The translations under genes and the position numbers were made by a program. From contig CM034392.1 of NCBI GenBank assembly GCA_019925095.2, positions 26,731,887 through 26,795,886 on the forward strand: DNA of 64,000 nt, given 5' to 3'. The notes beneath the pieces were generated by a model, which saw nothing but the letters and a program-made list of their open reading frames with translations, did no database searches and had not been told where the DNA came from. Positions 10,427 to 20,129 of this stretch are shown here, piece after piece. Positions within the stretch are counted from its first letter, which is position 1; every line of letters begins with the position of its first letter. Source of the DNA: Dendrolimus kikuchii (taxonomy: Eukaryota > Arthropoda > Insecta > Lepidoptera > Lasiocampidae).

Positions 10427-11124
10427 TCATATATAATAATAATCAATTGCTGTTCGTTAGTCTCGCTAAAACTCGAGAACGGCTGGACTGATTTAGCTAA
10501 TTTTGGTTTTGAATTATTTGTGGAAGTCCAGGGAAGGTTTAACAGGTGAGTAAATAAAAAAAAATGCTTGAAATATGGTAAAAACAACAATTTCGCTTTC
10601 CCTTGGAAACTATTCTTACCTGTCAAATATTTGATGTTAGTCCCGTCGTTTAAAAATCAATTAAATTTAAAAGTCGTTCAGAAATCAAATTAAATTTAAA
10701 AGTGAAGTTTTTTCATTTTTTTGGTTTTGAATTTTTTTTATTGCAGGAGTTCAACAGACAGGCAGACGGCCCACTTGATGGAAAGCGGTTACCATCGCCT
10801 ATGGACATTTGCAACACCAAAGGTGCTACAAATGCGCTGCTGCTCTCTTAAAGGAGATTGGAACCTGGTCACTAATGCCGGAACACAAAACAAGGTTGTT
10901 ATGGCGGCATACTCTAGACCAGGGGTGGTCGCCATCCAGTCGAGCAAATACCCTACCACCTGGCTGTGGGGTGTTTAGTCGTCTCTTACGACAGGCCGCA
11001 GGAAATTGTACTCTTTCTCCGTTCCGGCACGGATAATGTCAAACGTTTGATGTTCGTCCCGTCGTTCAGAAATCAACTTTATTTATTGACTCTGAGGCGG
11101 TACGAAGTTTGCCGGGTCAGCTAG
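10427..11124 (+). mobile_element. Non-autonomous Helitron, second unit of tandem pair
   Basis: Starts TC directly after the first unit's CTAG and ends CTAG (11121-11124) followed by T. It contains extra AATTAAATTTAAAAGT repeats (10659-10705) that the first unit lacks, so the pair is not a simple recent duplication. It is interrupted by SINE-A. Confidence 0.83.
10732..11034 (-). mobile_element. SINE-A copy nested in Helitron, near full length
   Basis: T-tail at 10732, 5' terminus at CCGTGCCGGAACGG read on minus. The empty site exists at 47039-47058 in another Helitron copy, where GTTTTGAAT runs straight into GTCAAACG. The duplicated target is only AAT or slightly more. Confidence 0.92.
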
Positions 11125-11919
11125 TTTTTAATAAACAAAGGTGTGAATACAAATTAAGACATGTCCTTTAAATTATCGTTGTCACCAGGCCATAAAATAA
11201 ACCATTCTAAATTCAAAATTACGTTGTCAAAGAATTAAGTACCGATTCTAAATTTAAAAAAATATATATTTAACAGTCTATTTACAATTACAGCGCTTTA
11301 AATCGCTTAAAGCTTTACTACTAAAAATTGATTAACTCATATAGCATTAACACAAAACTAAAACGTCCATACAAATAAACTTATAACATCAAAAATTAAT
11401 TACCTAGTCGATATTTAAAAGAACGCGGAGTGTTTACTTAAAAATAATTTACGATCGCAAGACTTCGCGATTTACGAGAGCCGAAGTTATCCGTACACAA
11501 GCAATATGCCGTAAGTCATGTCACGTGACAGAGGCCACGTGACTAATTAAACTTTAAGTCGATTGCACACTGAAATTGGTCGATTCAATTAATTTTTGCA
11601 CCGATTGCCAGCAGCGGTCGTAAAAGCGCTGTAAAGCTTGCATCCTGAGCGATTTATGTATTGTTTGATAAACACATTTGCTGATGTTAATGTGAAAGCA
11701 ACACTTATTTTGTCAGATAGTCTATTAACAACAACTGTCCAGCAAAATATAGAGATGAGTCGAAGCCAACCTAATTTGAAGTAATATAATGAGTGACATG
11801 TTGTTTATGACAACGTAGATAGTTTATTAATTTATTATTGTAATTTGTTTCTTCAATTACGATTGAATTAGTTTCAATTTAGTTAAGCCACCAAATTTTT
11901 TTTTATTTGTAATATCTCC
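11125..11919. other. Probable unique DNA
   Basis: No repeat of this window detected, and no frame or splice-bounded exon. It carries the paired CACGTG motifs listed separately. A candidate for native intergenic sequence. Confidence 0.4.
11520..11541. promoter_or_regulatory. Two E-boxes (CACGTG) 14 bp apart
   Basis: GTCACGTGAC (palindrome, 11520-11529) and GCCACGTGAC share the core CACGTG at 11522-11527 and 11536-11541. bHLH factors of the Myc/Max, MITF/USF and CLOCK/CYCLE type bind this core. The spacing of about 14 bp and the non-repetitive setting make it more than background, but no adjacent promoter is visible. Confidence 0.3.
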
Positions 11920-12010
11920 TTAGACACCGAGTTGCAGGGAAGAGATCGCTATAAGCGATAAGGCCGCCCATTGTTCTAATTTAAATGTGTTTATAATAAA
12001 CATCTAGGTT
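11920..12010 (+). repeat. Short LINE 3'-UTR-like fragment
   Basis: AGAGATCGCTATAAGCGATAAGGCCGCCCATTGT contains a small hairpin (GATCGCTATAAGCGAT). I associate this block with 3' ends of lepidopteran LINEs; that is recollection, not a comparison within the window. Confidence 0.4.
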
Positions 12011-12044
12011 TAAGTTATGGTGAACAACAAAGAGTTTTCATTTA

Positions 12045-12630
12045 TTCATTCATTCATAGATAGACGTTAGTGCACTGAAAAAATGTGATTGCAACGCCAT
12101 CTATATTACTAATATGTTTAATTTTAGGCAACGACGACTTTTGTCGGGATAAAATGTATCCTAAGTGTTAACTCGGGTTATAAGCCAGCACTGTGTCGAG
12201 TTTCATTCATATACGTTCAGTAGTTTCCAAAAAAGGTAATAATAATAATAATAATAATAATTTATTTATTTACTTCGCATAAAAAGAAAACAAAATTTAA
12301 AGAGTACAAAAATATGATAAACTTAATTAAATGGGAAGGACAGGAGCCCAAACTTGGTAAACCCTGTATGATGGTACACCTGGCCCTCGCCTCCCATTAA
12401 GCACTATTTCAATAATAACCACCACCAAAGAGCACTACAATGAAAGAAAAAAAAAAAAAAAAAATAATATGCGATCGCAGCGCCATCTTTTTGCTATTTA
12501 CTAACTAACGACGTCATTTATCGTGATGAAAAGTATCCCAAGTCATGCCCCGGGATATAAGCTAGCTCTATTTCGAGTTTCATTTAAATCCGTTTAATAG
12601 TTTTCACGTGATGCTCCAACAGACAGATTC
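12045..12630. repeat. Two Helitron-type fragments around an AAT-array sequence
   Basis: 12085-12235 and 12468-12630 share a plan: AACGCCATCT or CAGCGCCATCT, then GGGATAAAATGTATCC or GTGATGAAAAGTATCC, GGTTATAAGC or GGATATAAGC, and CGAGTTTCATT. Between them an (AAT)n array (about 12238-12261) leads into a 200-bp sequence ending in an A-run (about 12449-12466), as if a retroposon inserted. Confidence 0.5.
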
Positions 12631-12723
12631 CAAAATTTCCATTTTCGGAATTAGCCTCTTGATTTTTTTCACATTTTTAAACGCATTGTACAGACTCGAA
12701 CCATTTACAGATTTATTATAGTA

Positions 12724-13205
12724 CTAGCTGTCCCGGCAGACGTTGTTCTGCCCTGAAGAAATAAAATTTAGAACCCGATTGCAGCGCCACCTACCGGGTC
12801 TAATTGTGAATCTAAACCATCCTCGGAATCCACTTGAACACATACAAAAAAATTCATTCAAATCGGTCCAGCCGTTTAGGAGGAGTTCACTGTCAACACA
12901 CATACAGAAGAATTATATACATACATACATACATACATAACTTCACGCCAGTTCCCTTGCGGGGTAGGCACGAACAACAGAGCGCCATTTAGGCTTATTC
13001 TTACACACCTCACTTGCTTCTTTGACATTCATAATTCTTGTCATGCACGCTCGTCTGTTCTTAAGGCTCTTGACATCACCTTCTGCTAGTACACGATCAA
13101 TTTGATCATGGAAGGTGTGTCGTGGCCTTCCACGACTTCTGCATCCATCCACTTTTGCATTGTATATCTGTTTAGTCATTCTTTCATAGAATTATATATA
13201 TATAA
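12724..13205 (-). mobile_element. Helitron (CCGGCAGACG subfamily), split by LINE-C
   Basis: CTAG at 12724-12727 on minus; the hairpin is a perfect GGCAGA/TCTGCC stem (GGCAGACGTTGTTCTGCC). The body block AGCGCCACCTACCGG and the distal CGGTCCAGCCGTTTAGGAGG are shared with 41604 and 61722. The 5' end is in the TATA-rich sequence after 13188. Confidence 0.78.
12920..13187 (-). mobile_element. LINE-C copy nested in Helitron
   Basis: Minus frame 13179-12943 ends PARELA. Perfect 11-bp duplication AGAATTATATA at 12909-12919 and 13188-13198. Confidence 0.92.
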
Positions 13206-13352
13206 AGATAAATAGATTATTCAGGAATTTGCTTGTTATTATTATCGTTTTGAAATGAAACTTTCAAAATTTTATCGTTGGATTTTCGAAAATAAAACAG
13301 AAACATGGAAACATAAAACGCGTATATTCTTACTAAAATTATTTCTTAATAT

Positions 13353-13817
13353 TGTTACGACCGACAAAAGTGGATTCACACCTGCATACCATAAAAGCAC
13401 ACTTTATTACCGTCCTGCATTGGGACTTCTTTCGTTTACTTTGTGTTTAAAATTTGTAATTAGAAAAACAGCCCATTGTGTATTGTAATCTTTTATGGCA
13501 GTCATTAGCCAGGTGTGTCCAACTGGTTCTAAGAAATTCGGTCTACGCGGTCGAAAGACATATTTTATTTGTGCAGTATAAAGCAATGCTCCAATGGCGA
13601 GATCCCCAGTTGAGCGATAACCAGCCGCGAGGCATAACTTATGTACATTCGATGATCTATTTAGTGACGGATTTGCGCGTGTTATTGAATCGCGCATGAC
13701 GTTTGGACTGATTGTGTTCAGTTATATTTGTACCTGTGTTATACGAGTTTGTATAGTTCTAATAAATTCTATAGTCATTCCAATGGCATTTTAATTCGAG
13801 TCCTGCAACTCGTAACA
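13353..13817 (+). mobile_element. LTR-J solo LTR, complete (465 bp)
   Basis: Starts TGTTACGACC and ends ACTCGTAACA, so TG...CA with an inverted TGTTACG/CGTAACA terminus. 4-bp target duplication ATAT on both sides (13349-13352, 13818-13821). A TATA box (TATAAAG) lies near 13577 and an AATAAA-like signal near 13766. No internal domain, so the copy is a recombination-derived solo LTR. Superfamily undetermined. Confidence 0.85.
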
Positions 13818-14005
13818 ATATTATTAATGAGCTTTTAAAGTTATTGCTAATTGCTTTTTTTTAACATAAGTGATGTCACTTTTCTACCAGTTGTAATGTT
13901 ATATACATAAAATGTCAACCTTTTAATTATACCAGTGGTCGTCCGTGGTCGAAATTCGACCATAATAATTAATTTAAATTATACGTTTGAACATTATTAA
14001 GTTTC

Positions 14006-14296
14006 TGTTGTCAAAGACTATACTTCTATAATCACAGATTTCGCCAAGGCTACACTGTTAATTTCACTTTAACAATAAACAAAAGACTATATATGCGTGT
14101 GTGTGTCAAACACATGGAAGTGTGTGTGATGTTTTTTTTATTGATTTAATGTATTTTATATGCATAATTTAAAAAAAAATATAAGCATCTTGCACTCCTT
14201 CTCTATATAAACTATAAGTGTGCGAAATTTCATACTCCTCCGTCCGCGCAATTTTTGTAAAAAGGGGTACAAAGTTTTTTATTATTAATATATAGA
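14006..14296. repeat. Repeat O copy 1
   Basis: Colinear with 59743-60613 once the nested SINEs there are removed. Blocks: ATAATCACAGATTTC, ACAATAAACAAAAGA, TATATGCGTGTGTGTGTCAAA, GTGCGAAATTTCATACTCC, AAAAAGGGGTACAAAG and an end in ATTAATATATAGATT. Read on minus the end starts TCTATATATTAATA, which could be a Helitron 5' end. Confidence 0.7.
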
Positions 14297-14504
14297 TTCA
14301 TTGATCAAGAAAATATTATGAATTGTTTTACACTGGATTCAGGTTTTTTGTTTTAAGAATAAATCCGCTTTCGATTCAGAAATTTTTCCGTCCTTTTCCA
14401 TTCGATCAGGAACTAATAAAGAATACTAATTTCACTGTATTGTGATTGTAGCTATAGCAAAAGCTAGTCGTCATGTAGATAAATGCGAGATCCTGAATAT
14501 CATG

Positions 14505-15368
14505 TAGCAGCAGAGTGCTAGCCAAGACAAGTAAAACGAGCCCAAACACGACGGGTCTGTCTTGTTTAGTACAGGAGTTCCTATAACCACCTTCCGACTC
14601 CATCATCAGATCAGCTCCGTGGTACCATATTATTGCATAGTCACGCGATATACATATCTGTACAAAATTTCAGCTCAATCGGAAACCGGGAAGTTGGTCA
14701 AATTTAGAATAGTTTGAATGGAGCGTTAGGTAAACTTCTAGGCGCTAAGAACCTCAGCCAGAAGGCCCAGCTCGCCGTACACAACGCGGTGCTGGTACCT
14801 ACGCTCACGTATGGAAGCGAGAGTTGGGTGTGGAAGAAAGAGTATGAAAGTAGAGTAAACGCGGTCGAGATGCGAGCACTGCGCAAAATCTGCGGAGTGA
14901 CGCTCGCGGACCCCGTTCGTAATACCGAAGTAAGAAAGCGAGTTGGTCTGAAAGAGAGTGTCGGGGTGAAGGTAAGGAAAGGAATGCTCCGGTGGTTCGG
15001 GTATGTGGAAAGAATGCATGATGAAAGAATGACTAAACAGATATACAATGCAAAAGTGGATGGATGCAGAAGTCGTGGAAGGCCACGACACACCTTCCAT
15101 GATGAAATTGATCGTATACTAGCAGAAGGTGATGTCAGGAGCCTTAAGAACAGACGAACGTGCATGACAAGAGTTATGAATGTCAAAGAAGCAAGTGAGG
15201 TGTGTAAGAATAAGCCTAAATGGCGCTCTGTTGTTCGTGCCTACCCCGCAAGGAAACTGGCGTGAAGTTATGTATGTATAGTCAAATTTAACTTGCAAGA
15301 TTCCACCCGAACTTACATACATACATACATAGGTACATCCATTGCAAGTTAAATAAAAGCTTGTAAAA
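14505..15368 (+). repeat. Repeat N copy 1, split by LINE-C
   Basis: Left part 14505-14706 and right part 15281-15368 join to give the sequence seen uninterrupted at 27100-27366 (blocks CAGCAGAGTGCTAGCCAAGA, CAGCTCAATCGGAAACCGGG, TTAAATAAAAGCTTGTAAAA). The AATAAA-like end suggests a retroposon or gene 3' end; class unknown. Confidence 0.85.
14707..15280 (+). mobile_element. LINE-C, longest copy; ORF2 C-terminus intact
   Basis: An uninterrupted frame (14714-15265, 183 codons) covers the RTE-type region after the reverse transcriptase: LVPTLTYGSESWVWKKEYES, then VNAVEMRALRKICGVTLAD, MLRWFGYVERM, GCRSRGRPRHTFHDEID, and the end YPARKLA. The full ORF2 would be several times longer, so its ATG is only an internal Met. 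Stop, then (GTAT)n. TSD GTCAAATTTA at 14697-14706 and 15281-15290; the empty site is in repeat N at 27 kb. It cannot move by itself because RT and endonuclease are missing. Confidence 0.93.
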
Positions 15369-15373
15369 TTGAG

Positions 15374-15624
15374 TTTTTTTATTGCATAAGTTCAGCAGAC
15401 AGGCAGACGGCCCACCTGATGGGAAGCGGTCACCATCGCCTATGGACATTTGTAACATCAAAGGCGCTACCAATGTGTTGCCACTCTCTAAAGGGAAGTA
15501 ACCTGGCCACTAATGTCAGAATACAACTCAAGGTTGTTATGGCGACATACTCAAGACCAGGGGTGTTAGTAGTTTTGTCGCCTCGTACAGGAAATTGTAT
15601 TCTTTCTCCGTTCCTGCTCGGGTG
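15374..15624 (-). mobile_element. SINE-A copy, diverged and internally deleted
   Basis: T-run at 15374-15380, family blocks through CCTGCTCGGGTG. The region normally reading TGGTAGCCATCCAGTCGGGC is missing. Divergence is higher than in neighbours, so it is an older copy. Confidence 0.8.
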
Positions 15625-15936
15625 ATAGTGTTAACTCAAATAATTGAAGTAATATCAAAAGTACATCAATTAAACGTCAGTATTATTCTAATACAATTGC
15701 ACTGTAGTATTGCTGTGGGGTGGACAGAAAAGTGCAAAGTCATGACGCGTCGATCATTCTGATTCGGTTGAGATGACAGCGCTTGTCTATGGGCCCGGAC
15801 GGCAAACACTAGAGGTATGCGCCGCCTGGGACCCAATACTTCAACTGATATTAAAAACTATACTGTGTGGAGAACTACAAGTAACACCAATAATAAGATT
15901 ACATTAAAGAATCAGAGTTTTTTTTTAATTAAAACA
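15625..15936. other. Unassigned
   Basis: Locally GC-rich at 15717-15850, otherwise featureless. No match to other parts of the window was noticed. Confidence 0.3.
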
Positions 15937-16078
15937 CTAATAGTCCCGGCAGACGTTGTCCTGCCCTAAAAAAATAAAATTCTAGGACCCGAGTCCAGCG
16001 CCACCTACCGGTTCCAATTGTAAGTCTACATGATCCGGGGACCCACTCAAACACACAAAAATTCCAACAAGTCGTTTT
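15937..16078 (-). mobile_element. Helitron fragment (CCGGCAGACG subfamily)
   Basis: CTAATAGTCCCGGCAGACGTTG replaces the expected CTAGCTGTCCCGG, so the 3' terminus has decayed. AGCGCCACCTACCGG and AAACACACAAAAATTCCAA align with 61722. Confidence 0.65.
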
Positions 16079-16569
16079 CAAGTTATGCGCGTACATACAT
16101 TTCTATTCATATACGTAGACAGATAGATAGGTGTACAGAAAACAATTTAGTATCGCAGACAACTGCTGTAGTATACAGTACTTTGTTGCAGTTGCCAAAA
16201 GTAATGCTTAGTAAAATATAGATTCAACCTCCCACACCAATTTAATTATTTATTTTATTTATTTATGGAAAACCTACAGCTAAATACATTTGATTAGATA
16301 ACTATAATTAACAAAAGAAAGCCAATGACAGGTTTTCACGAATAAGCTATTGGTTAAAAGTAACATGCAGACGTAAAAAAGGCACCGAGATGCTTAGTCA
16401 CTGTTGAAAAATTCAAGGCTTAGACACCGCTTGGCTCCTGAAATATTAAAATGTATAATTGTTTAAAATATATTATTTATATTCAAATTATTTTAATGTA
16501 AGAGACTTTTTGTATATTAAGTTGTATATTATTTGTATACTTTAAGTTTAAGTCCTTTTTTAAATGTCT
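16079..16569. other. Unassigned AT-rich; possible LINE-UTR from 16243
   Basis: 16243-16440 opens with TTATTTATTTTATTTATTTATGG, in the style of LINE 3' ends, but has no clear partner in the window. The remainder is low-complexity AT-rich DNA. Confidence 0.3.
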
Positions 16570-16581
16570 GTAAATTTACCG

Positions 16582-16896
16582 GAAAGGAATGCTCCGGTGG
16601 TTCGGGCATGTGGAAAGAATGCATGATGAAAGAATGACTAAACAGATATACAATGCAAAAGTGGATGGATGCAGAAGTCGTGGAAGGCCACGACACACTT
16701 TCCATGATCAAATTGATCGTGTACTAGCGGAGGGTGATGTCAGGAGCCTTAAGAACAGACGAGCGTGCATGACAAGAGTTATGAATGTCAAAGAAGCAAG
16801 TGAGGTGTGTAAGAATAAGCCTAAATGGCGCTCTGTTGTTCGTGCCTACCCCGCAAGGGAACTGGCGTGAAGTTATGTATGTATGTATGTATGTAT
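16582..16896 (+). mobile_element. LINE-C copy, clean
   Basis: An open frame from GMLRWFGHVERMHDERM to PARELA, stop, then a long (GTAT)n tail. Perfect 12-bp duplication GTAAATTTACCG at 16570-16581 and 16897-16908. Low divergence from 37554-37945 suggests a young copy. Confidence 0.93.
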
Positions 16897-17019
16897 GTAA
16901 ATTTACCGACTTCAAAAAGAAGAGGATGTTCGTAGTTCGTAGTGTAAATTTAATTTTATAATTAAGTTATTTTGGAATAAATAAATTAACATTACAATAT
17001 ATACATTATAATACATTTT

Positions 17020-17190
17020 ATTCGTGCAGGAACGGATAAAGAATACAGTTTCCTGCAGCCGGGCGGCCTGTCATAAGAGACGACAAAATAACGTAGCACC
17101 TTTGGTGTTACAAATATACATAGGCAACAGTAACCGCTTTCCATCAGGTGGGCCGTCTGCCTGGCTGCCGAACTCAAGCAATAAAAAAAA
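17020..17190 (+). mobile_element. SINE-A copy with large internal deletion
   Basis: The family 5' start (TTCGTGCAGGAACGGA) and the A-tail are both present, but about 130 bp are missing between ACAAAATAAC and GTAGCACC. Both ends kept with a missing centre points to later deletion, not truncation. Confidence 0.85.
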
Positions 17191-17298
17191 TCATAGTCAC
17201 AAATAAAAGCTTAAAATTAATTAAATACTAAAAATAAACTATATATTTATATTTAATTATCTATATATTTTTTTCATTATTAACTATATATTATATTT

Positions 17299-17550
17299 GA
17301 CGGCCTCTGTGGTTGAGCGGGCTAAGCCTTTGCCGATCTACCTCGCTTCAACGCAGAGGCTCCGGGTTCGTTTCCTGGTATAGTAAATTTCGGAAACGTA
17401 TTTTCTCCGTTATTTACTATGGTCTGGGTGTCTGGGATCGGCCGCAGAGTAGTCCGTTGTATTTTACCCATAACACAAGCGTAACTTGATTAATTTGGGG
17501 ATATATAATATGTGTGTTTGTCTGCCGATTATTATTATTATTATTATTAT
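17299..17550 (+). mobile_element. SINE-B, full length, tRNA-derived
   Basis: GACGGCCTCTGTGGTTGAGCG holds a box-A-like TGGTTGAGCGG (9 of 11 to consensus). The box B is GGTTCGTTTCC, with one change from GGTTCGATTCC seen in other copies. The body has ATGGTCTGGGTGTCTGGGAT and the 3' end is TCTGCCGATT followed by (ATT)n. The cloverleaf is not intact, so this is a SINE, not a tRNA gene. Confidence 0.9.
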
Positions 17551-18020
17551 ATAAATTAAAATTAATAAAGAAAATCCAGCCAGACCGCTATTGGATAGGA
17601 ATGAGCCCAAAATATTTGAAGTTTAAATAAAAACTATTACTTAAGTTAGGAAAATGTAAATTCCTGTAATACAAAATTTATTTGCTATTTAAAAAATCTT
17701 TCTGAGTGACGCGGTTAGACGAGTGAGTATTTTGCCGAATCAAACTTTCGATAGTCGAAATTCATTGGTCCGAAAGGGAAGCAACAGTTGTCGAATGACA
17801 AGCGAACCGACAAAGCGAGCGGCGGACACAGACCCGATCACTTCTAATTGTGTGATTTGATACCAAAACTCATTGTGCCGCCAAAAGAAATCTCTATCAG
17901 CATCAGAAACAAATTCCCCTTTTGTGAACGCCGATGACCACGAGCGGGGACTGTAATTAAATATGGCCAGGGTTGATGGCAGAAGACTATCCAGGAGTCT
18001 GAATGGTCTACCATTATTCT
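17551..18020. other. Unassigned, with GC-rich part 17700-18020
   Basis: An open minus frame (17844-18035) has no recognised motif. The region stands out in base composition; it may be an old element or host sequence. Confidence 0.3.
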
Positions 18021-18200
18021 ATAACAACAGCCCATAAATGTCCTACAACATAGCCGCCACGCTTGCCCCAGACGTATTAGTGGATTGACACGTCTGCTAT
18101 CTCCATGCGATATGCGAGTTAAGTTAGAAAAGTGCCAAGTGGCGCTTGATTTCCCTCCAGGATTTGAACCCGCGCGCTTTCTACTAGCCCACCGTCATTA
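18021..18200 (-). mobile_element. SINE-T copy 1, tRNA-derived, deleted
   Basis: On minus, TAATGACGGTGGGCTAG then GGGTTCAAATCC (box-B-like), and a 3' end CATTTATGGGCTGTTG. The layout matches 45443-45730 with a shortened middle. Confidence 0.65.
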
Positions 18201-18249
18201 AATTCTTTCCATCAGGTAGTCGTCAGCATGTCTACTACACTCCAGCAAT

Positions 18250-18297
18250 AAAGACATCTAGATAGATCAGCCGATCCAGCGGCGGAAACAGCTTAAG
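18250..18297 (+). pseudogene. REL-LINE short remnant
   Basis: GATCAGCCGATCCAGCGGCGGAAACAGCT matches 6168-6195 of REL-LINE copy 1. Only about 40 bp survive. Confidence 0.5.
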
Positions 18298-18544
18298 GTT
18301 ATGTCTTGATTACTCCTGACGAATATGGTAGCTAGAGAGTAGCTGCCCTCAGCGGAGCCTACGGTTCGTATGAAAACTGACGAGATCTCAATAAGATATT
18401 AGAGAGGTGTACAAAATAAATTTTAAAAAATCTACAAAATAAGCAAACAATGAAAAATTTATTATCCCTTAGTTCGGCCACTAAGTTGATAAAGTAATAA
18501 CGTCTCCACTGAGATGAGAATGTTGAGATGCATGAGGCCCCTGG

Positions 18545-19270
18545 TGTATGCTCTTCGCAGATGATATTGTTCTGGTAGATGAAGAAGGGGTGGCACTTCA
18601 AAACAACCTAAACAGATGGCGGCAAGCGCTAGAGGACGTTGGGTTGAAAATCAGCAGAACCAAAACCGAATAACTGTTTTGCGATTTCGATTGAACCTTT
18701 AATGCTGTGCCTCTGAAACTACAATCAGCCACACTACCATGTAACCCCGAATTCAGATACACTTCACTACTGCAGACTGATCGTGATATAGAGAATAATG
18801 TAAAGAGAAGAATAAGTGTAACATCGCTAAAGTGGAGACAAGCAACCGGTGCGAAATGAGACAAACTAATGCCACTGAAACTAAAAGGTCGGATAGATAT
18901 AAATCTGTCCAAATGTTTGAGGCACTCAAGTGATAAACCCCAAACGTCTCCACTCAGTTGAGATGGATCTGTGTTGTTGCAAGAATAGATAAGGTGAGTA
19001 ATGAGTACATAAAGGGTTCTTTGAAAGTTGCACCCGTGACTGAAAAATTGAGAGGAAGAAACTAAGGTAACATGGGAAATTGGGCATATAATCAGGAATG
19101 AAAGCGATGTGACGAAAAGAATGTTAAACTGGAAGAGTGACGGATACGAATGTAATGGTAGCCCAAAAAGAGATAGATGGAATGTGTGAAGCATGACTGA
19201 TGATTTATGGAGTGACAGAGAACGTATGTAAGAATAGAGGAGTGCTTCTGCTGACCCCAAATAATTGAGA
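18545..19270 (+). pseudogene. RTE-type LINE ORF2 remnant with FADD box
   Basis: Reads CMLFADDIVLVDEEGVALQ, then NNLNRWRQALEDVGLKISRT; the catalytic FADD of the reverse transcriptase is at 18554-18565. Downstream, across stops and shifts, come RRISVTSLKWRQATG, an MPLKLKGR.. block, NEYIKGSLKVAPVTEKLRG and a decayed PKRDRW block, the usual order of this LINE clade. Multiple stops make it dead. The opposite-strand 220-codon frame is a shadow. Confidence 0.8.
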
Positions 19271-19275
19271 TAAAG

Positions 19276-19743
19276 TGAAAGAAAAGAGAGAATTACATAT
19301 ATAGCAATAGTAACAGATTTTTTAATTTCAAATTTGCAACTTATAGACCCAGTAGTTTTTGAGTAAACTGACTGTGACAGACAGATGGATATGACGACTT
19401 TATATGGGTAAACTTGGTTACAGAATTCCGAAAAATTTCAAGACAACCCTAAAAATAACGGAGCTGCTTCAGAATGTTCTAAAACGTCACTATTTCTGTA
19501 TAAAATCGATTTATATAAAAGAATGTGCACCGTTGTTCGATAATCGATTGTTTCCCTTGATAATGTTAATTGCGATTACGCGGTATCGATTACGATGATT
19601 CGATTACGAATGATGTTTGAATTCTTTGGACTTCAATCAAACAATAAATACTTTTTTACGAACCATCTGTTGTAAATCTTTTTTTTACTCTTTACTATTA
19701 TTAAAAACTAGCAACTTTGCTAGTGGTTTGTATTATTGCCATA
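19276..19743. other. Unassigned AT-rich
   Basis: Includes TCGATTACG/CGATTACGAATG short repeats at 19538-19612. No gene or known element seen. Confidence 0.3.
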
Positions 19744-19953
19744 AGTGGCAGATAAATACGATGTATATTTCCAAATCAGGCAAGTTATACTTGTATTATG
19801 GGTATAATACAAATGATAACTCTCAAGTCCGCCCAGAATACAAGCATAGTAACTGCTAGTTTCTTTACGAAATTTACCATATCAAGAATCGAACCCGGGG
19901 CCTCTGAGTTCCTGTGATCTAGATCTAGCTAAACCTCTCCATCACAGAGGCCA
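19744..19953 (-). mobile_element. SINE-B copy, old
   Basis: On minus: GGCCTCTGTGATGGAGAGG, a box B as GGTTCGATTCTTG, and the distal part AACTTGCCTGATTTGG. Many substitutions and an insertion near 19830-19860. Confidence 0.7.
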
Positions 19954-20129
19954 CATAGCCATTCACAAATTGTACCCCGCGATTTTTGTAAAATTTTGGC
20001 ATTACGCAACTACGGTAAGATTTCAGTCTTATTAATATAGATATTAAAACAAAGAGTTCTTTACGTTTTACAATATTCTACTAGTTCCAAAGCCATATTT
20101 TTCGTAAAATACATTATTTTATAATCAAG

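Noticed and set aside
14704..15186. 160- and 120-codon minus frames over the LINE-C copy (same pattern at 5524, 27669, 28401, 55172, 61400)
   Set aside because: They recur wherever LINE-C occurs and are antisense shadows of its conserved coding end.
18598..19260. 220-codon open frame on the minus strand, longest in the window
   Set aside because: It is antisense to the RTE-type LINE remnant, whose plus-strand motifs (FADD, LKISRT, NEYIKGSLKVAP) are recognisable; the minus translation is a low-complexity Ser/Leu/Phe mix.
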